DNA of 64,000 nt from Planctomycetaceae bacterium (lineage in GTDB: Bacteria; Planctomycetota; SZUA-567): positions 1 to 64,000 of the forward strand of contig JAJQBO010000203.1 of assembly GCA_021203245.1 (NCBI GenBank). The letters are read 5' to 3'. This document shows, one piece after another, positions 60,363 through 64,000 of the stretch. Numbering within the stretch: position 1 is the stretch's first letter; every line of letters begins with the position of its first letter. Position numbers and translations under genes: made by a program. The notes under the pieces are model-generated. The model was not told the origin of the DNA and did not search any database. It worked only from the letters and a program-made list of their open reading frames with translations.

Positions 60363-60472
60363 GTAATGCACAATTCACAATTCATAATTCACAATTATCA
60401 ATACATTTTGGTTCGCTCGCTTTCTTTGGCGTGCACTCATTGTGCATTATGCATTGTGCATTGTGCATTGTC
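60363..60472. repeat. Family B AT-rich heptamer inverted element, copy 6
   Basis: taatgcacaattcacaattcataattcacaatta ... cattgtgcattatgcattgtgcattgtgcattgtc. Confidence 0.85.
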
Positions 60473-60475
60473 GGT

Positions 60476-63334
60476 TCAGGTTTCCGGCTGGGCGAGGCCG
60501 ACGTCCTCGAGCACGCCCTGCACGCTCAGCACCAGGCCGATGCGGCCGTCGCCGAGGATGGAGCCGCCCTGGAGGCAGCGGATGCTTTCGAATTCCTTGC
60601 CGAGGTCCTTGACGACGACGGACTGCTGGCCGATCAGTTCGTCAACCAGGAAGGCGGCGGACTTGCCGCGCTTGCCCTGCACCAACACCGCCGTGGCTTC
60701 GGTGACGCTTTCGGTGACGTTGGAGTGGATGCCCAGAATCTGGTTCAGGCGCACGATGGGATGCAGTTCGCCCCGGACGTTGAGGACTTCCTGCGAGCCC
60801 TTGATCATATGCACCTGGTCGACCGCCGGCTTGACCGACTCGCGCACGTCCGACAGGGGGATGATGTAGAACTGGTCGCCGATGCGCGCCACCAGGCCGT
60901 CGATGACGGTCAGGGTGACGGTCATGGGGAGGAGGATGGTGAAGACGCTGCCCTTGCCCTTCTGCGAATCGACGGTGATGTTGCCGTTCATCTTGGTGAT
61001 GTTGGAGAGGACGACGTCCATGCCGACGCCGCGGCCGGAGACGTCCGTCACCACCTTGGCGGTGGACAGGCCGGCGTTGAAGATGAGGCGGTAGGCCTCC
61101 TTGTCCGGCATCATCCTGGCCTGATCTTCGGAAATCAGGTTGCGGGAGACCGCCTTGGCCTTGATCGTCTCGATGTCCAGGCCCTTGCCGTCGTCGGTGA
61201 TGGAGAGGGTGAACTGTTCCTCGGTCGCGGACGCCTTGATCCAGACGTGGCCGGTCTCCGGTTTCCCGGCGGCGACGCGGTCTTCCGGCGGCTCAACGCC
61301 GTGGTCGACGGAGTTGCGGACCATGTGGACAAGGGGCGACTCGAGCCCCTCGAGGAGCGACTTGTCGATCTGCACGTCCTCGCCCTCGATCTCGAACTCG
61401 ATCTTCTTGCCCAGTGCGGCGGAGGTGTCGCGGATAATGCGGTGCAGCTTTTGCAGGACCGACTTCAACGGCACCCGGCGGACCTCCATCAGGCTCTTCT
61501 GGAGGTTGGTGGACAGTTCGCCGAAGGAGAGGTTGGCGTTTTTGAACTCCTGCGCCACCTGCCGAACCTCGGGGTATTGTTCGAGCTTTTTCTGGATATA
61601 GGCAAACACTTCGCCGGTGATGATCAGTTCGCCCACAAAAGACATAAAGTGGTCGACCTTTTCCTCGGCGACACGCAAGGTCTTGCCCGAGACTTCCTGG
61701 CCGCCCTTGGCCGGCGGGCCGTCCTTTATGGGGGCCATGGCCTGGGTGTCGGCGCCGGGCGGGGGCGCGGGATGCTCGTCTTCCGGCGTGGGCGGCGCTT
61801 CCGGCACGATCTCGACCTCTTCGAGGCGGCCTTCCAGCAGTTTGGCGATGCGTTCGGAAATCATCGACTCCATATTGGGGTCGAGGCCGACTTCCGACTT
61901 GATGATGTTTTCCACATCCGCCACCAGGCCGGCGGCTTCGGTGCCCATGTCGCCCTGACCAATCGCCTCGGCCGCTTCGCCGAGGGTCTGCAGGCCGTGG
62001 ACAAATGCGCCGCGGGTCTTGTCGTCCTCGAGGCGGGTGGGGTCGTCGGCGATGGCCCTCAAGCCCTTGACGATTTCGGTGACGTCGGCCTCGCCCAGTT
62101 TATAGCAGTACTGGACGGCGACGCCGCGCTCGAGATGGGCGAGGACGGTGGTGAGGCGCTCCTCGATCAGGCTCTGCATCAGGTCGTCGAAGCCGATGTT
62201 CGATTCGTGAATCGTGACGAAATCGTCGCGGATCTGGTCGAGGGCGGTTTTGATGTCATAGTCGTCGCCGGCGAGGGCCAGTAATTTGTCGATATTCTCG
62301 ACAAACGCGTCCGACGGGCCGGAATCCTTTTCCAGCTCCTTGATCTTGGTGATAAAGGAATGCATGTCCTTGATGATGGCGGTGACGTTTTCGCCGCCCA
62401 GGAGGAAGTCGCCGTCGCCGCCGATTTCGACCTTTTCGATATGCTTGAGGATGGCGTCGAAGCGCTCCTGGATGAGGCTGGTCATCAGCTCGTCAAAGCC
62501 GATGCCCGACTCGTGGATGGTGATGAAGTCGTCCTTGATCTGTTCGACCAGGCCGACGATCTCCTTGTTATGCTTTTCGCCGATGTCTTCGATAGTCTGC
62601 AGGGCGGTGAGGAAGGCTTCGCACAAGGCCTCCTCTTTTTCGTTGGACTCAAGCTTGGCGATAAAGCCGGCGATGGTGTTGACATAGCCGGTGACTTCCT
62701 CGCCGCCAAGCATATAGCCGACCGAGACCTCTTCCTTGCCGCCGCTCTGGGAGGCGAAGAAGTCGGGTAGGGTAAGCCGGATGAGCTGCTTGACCGCTTC
62801 CTCGAGCGCCGCCGTGGCGTCGCCGTTTGCTTCGCCCGATTTAACCGCCTCGACCGCCGCCAAGGCCTTGGCCGCCGCGTCCTCGGGGCTGTCGGGGGCC
62901 GCGCCGCCGCCGCCGGAACCGGCGGACGCCTGGTTGAGGAGGTCGAGGTGGGCTTCCTCTTCGGGGGTGAAGCGGCCGGAATAGTCGCCCTGCGCGAGGC
63001 GGTTCATCATGCCGCGCAGGAAATCGACGCCCTTCAGCAACAGGTCGATGAGGGGCGGGGTGGCGGTTCTTTTACGGGCGCGAATCTCGCCCAGGATGTT
63101 CTTCATGATGTGGGCGAAATTCTTGATATTGGTGAGGTTGAAGAAGCCGGAGTTGCCCTTGACCGAGTGGACGGGCCGGAAGATGCCGTCGACGATGGAC
63201 ATGTCGTCGGGGTTGGATTCGAGAGCCACGAAGAGGGGATCGAGACCGTCGAGGATCTCCTGACTCTCCGAGATGAAGTCCTGGAGTAACGCTGGATCGA
63301 TGCCGCTCATATCAGGCGCTGAATTATCCGGCAT
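60476..63334 (-). CDS. cheA: CheA-type chemotaxis histidine kinase with three tandem repeats between HPt and kinase core
   Basis: HPt RPVHSVKGNSGFF; HMVRNSVDHGVEPPEDR; GRGVGMDVVLSNITKMNG; C-terminal CheW-like domain. Confidence 0.93.
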   Translation of the reverse strand: MPDNSAPDMSGIDPALLQDFISESQEILDGLDPLFVALESNPDDMSIVDGIFRPVHSVKGNSGFFNLTNIKNFAHIMKNILGEIRARKRTATPPLIDLLLKGVDFLRGMMNRLAQGDYSGRFTPEEEAHLDLLNQASAGSGGGGAAPDSPEDAAAKALAAVEAVKSGEANGDATAALEEAVKQLIRLTLPDFFASQSGGKEEVSVGYMLGGEEVTGYVNTIAGFIAKLESNEKEEALCEAFLTALQTIEDIGEKHNKEIVGLVEQIKDDFITIHESGIGFDELMTSLIQERFDAILKHIEKVEIGGDGDFLLGGENVTAIIKDMHSFITKIKELEKDSGPSDAFVENIDKLLALAGDDYDIKTALDQIRDDFVTIHESNIGFDDLMQSLIEERLTTVLAHLERGVAVQYCYKLGEADVTEIVKGLRAIADDPTRLEDDKTRGAFVHGLQTLGEAAEAIGQGDMGTEAAGLVADVENIIKSEVGLDPNMESMISERIAKLLEGRLEEVEIVPEAPPTPEDEHPAPPPGADTQAMAPIKDGPPAKGGQEVSGKTLRVAEEKVDHFMSFVGELIITGEVFAYIQKKLEQYPEVRQVAQEFKNANLSFGELSTNLQKSLMEVRRVPLKSVLQKLHRIIRDTSAALGKKIEFEIEGEDVQIDKSLLEGLESPLVHMVRNSVDHGVEPPEDRVAAGKPETGHVWIKASATEEQFTLSITDDGKGLDIETIKAKAVSRNLISEDQARMMPDKEAYRLIFNAGLSTAKVVTDVSGRGVGMDVVLSNITKMNGNITVDSQKGKGSVFTILLPMTVTLTVIDGLVARIGDQFYIIPLSDVRESVKPAVDQVHMIKGSQEVLNVRGELHPIVRLNQILGIHSNVTESVTEATAVLVQGKRGKSAAFLVDELIGQQSVVVKDLGKEFESIRCLQGGSILGDGRIGLVLSVQGVLEDVGLAQPET

Positions 63335-63547
63335 GTTCTCTGCTCCATAACGACGCTGCCGATGTGGCATTCTTACTGATACCAGACGGTCGAGTTCCGG
63401 ACTCGGCGCGCAAAAAGCGCCGGGTTCAATCCAATGATCCAAAAAATACCAAGGGAATTTTCCCCAAGTTCAAATTATATGAAAATCCAACCGCGTGGAA
63501 AGAAAAACCTTTTGTCTGATGGAGATATTATGCCGCACCCGCCTGTC

Positions 63548-64000
63548 CTAACCCCTGGTGAAGGTGGCGGCGGTCCCGCCGGTGAAGGAACCGCACCGCA
63601 CCCGGGTCCAGAGGGTGCGGGCTTCGGCCGGGGTGTGGGGCCGCCAGCGCAGGTCGACGCATAACCTCCGCGCTCCCATATCGTTAAGCGTGCCAAGATG
63701 CGGGACGAGGCTGTACGGCGTGTCGCCGACCACCACGCTGCCGCAGCCCTGGGGATAGACCGTTACGCCGCCGCTCCGTTCCATGTGGATGGCGAGGCCG
63801 GCTCCATCTTCGCCGCAGGCGCGGCCGTCGCCGGTTCGGCACAGCCCGATATGGGCATGGGCGCAGGCGGCGCTGATAAATAATGGTAGGTCCGAATAAA
63901 CCAGCACGGTTATCCTGTCGGCGTGGGAGGCGAGCAGGGCGGAGAGATCGTCCCGGGCGCATTCGGGCGAAGCGGTGGCGGCGGTCAGTCCCATCGAAAA
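63548..64000 (-). CDS. C-terminal part of a protein running off the window, possibly peptidase U32-like
   Basis: VLVYSDLPLFIS...GVTVYPQGCGSVVVGDTPYSLVPHLGTLNDMGARRLCVDLRWRPHTPAEA weakly resembles U32 C-terminal regions. Confidence 0.35.
   Translation of the reverse strand, partial: FSMGLTAATASPECARDDLSALLASHADRITVLVYSDLPLFISAACAHAHIGLCRTGDGRACGEDGAGLAIHMERSGGVTVYPQGCGSVVVGDTPYSLVPHLGTLNDMGARRLCVDLRWRPHTPAEARTLWTRVRCGSFTGGTAATFTRG

Noticed and set aside
60155-62284. 709-aa plus-strand ORF starting inside rnpB and running through cheA antisense
   Set aside because: Overlaps a recognised RNase P RNA, a repeat element and cheA.

Overview
GC-rich, gene-dense bacterial chromosomal window with about 45 supportable protein-coding genes. 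Most are housekeeping: dnaA-like, feoAB/dtxR-like, kdsA, rseP, dinG-type helicase, typA, mcsAB-like, HU, alaS, larC, gap, xseA, ffs-dnaX-ybaB, uvrB, cmk, rpiB, thrC, rnpB, cheA. Two structural RNAs that the ORF track misses are recognisable: the SRP RNA upstream of dnaX and RNase P RNA upstream of a YbgC-like thioesterase. No CRISPR array, phage, transposase or convincing defence island was seen. The most interesting signals are: (1) a Spy-like / ECF sigma / small TM anti-sigma candidate / TM Spy-like / multi-PDZ RseP gene run that looks like a self-contained envelope-stress circuit; (2) a CheA with three tandem ~100-aa repeats of an unrecognised domain; (3) a kinase-fold protein lacking the DFG aspartate in a tight alaS-kinase-TPR-dehydrogenase-larC run; (4) at least two families of interspersed palindromic intergenic elements, one GC-rich with GTCACCCCGGCG ends and one AT-rich made of AATTGTG-like heptamers in inverted arms; (5) a divergent DnaA with changed Walker B and DnaA-box-contact residues; (6) three probable frameshifts in otherwise intact genes. 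All calls come from reading the sequence and translations; no database search was run. Taxonomy is not determined.
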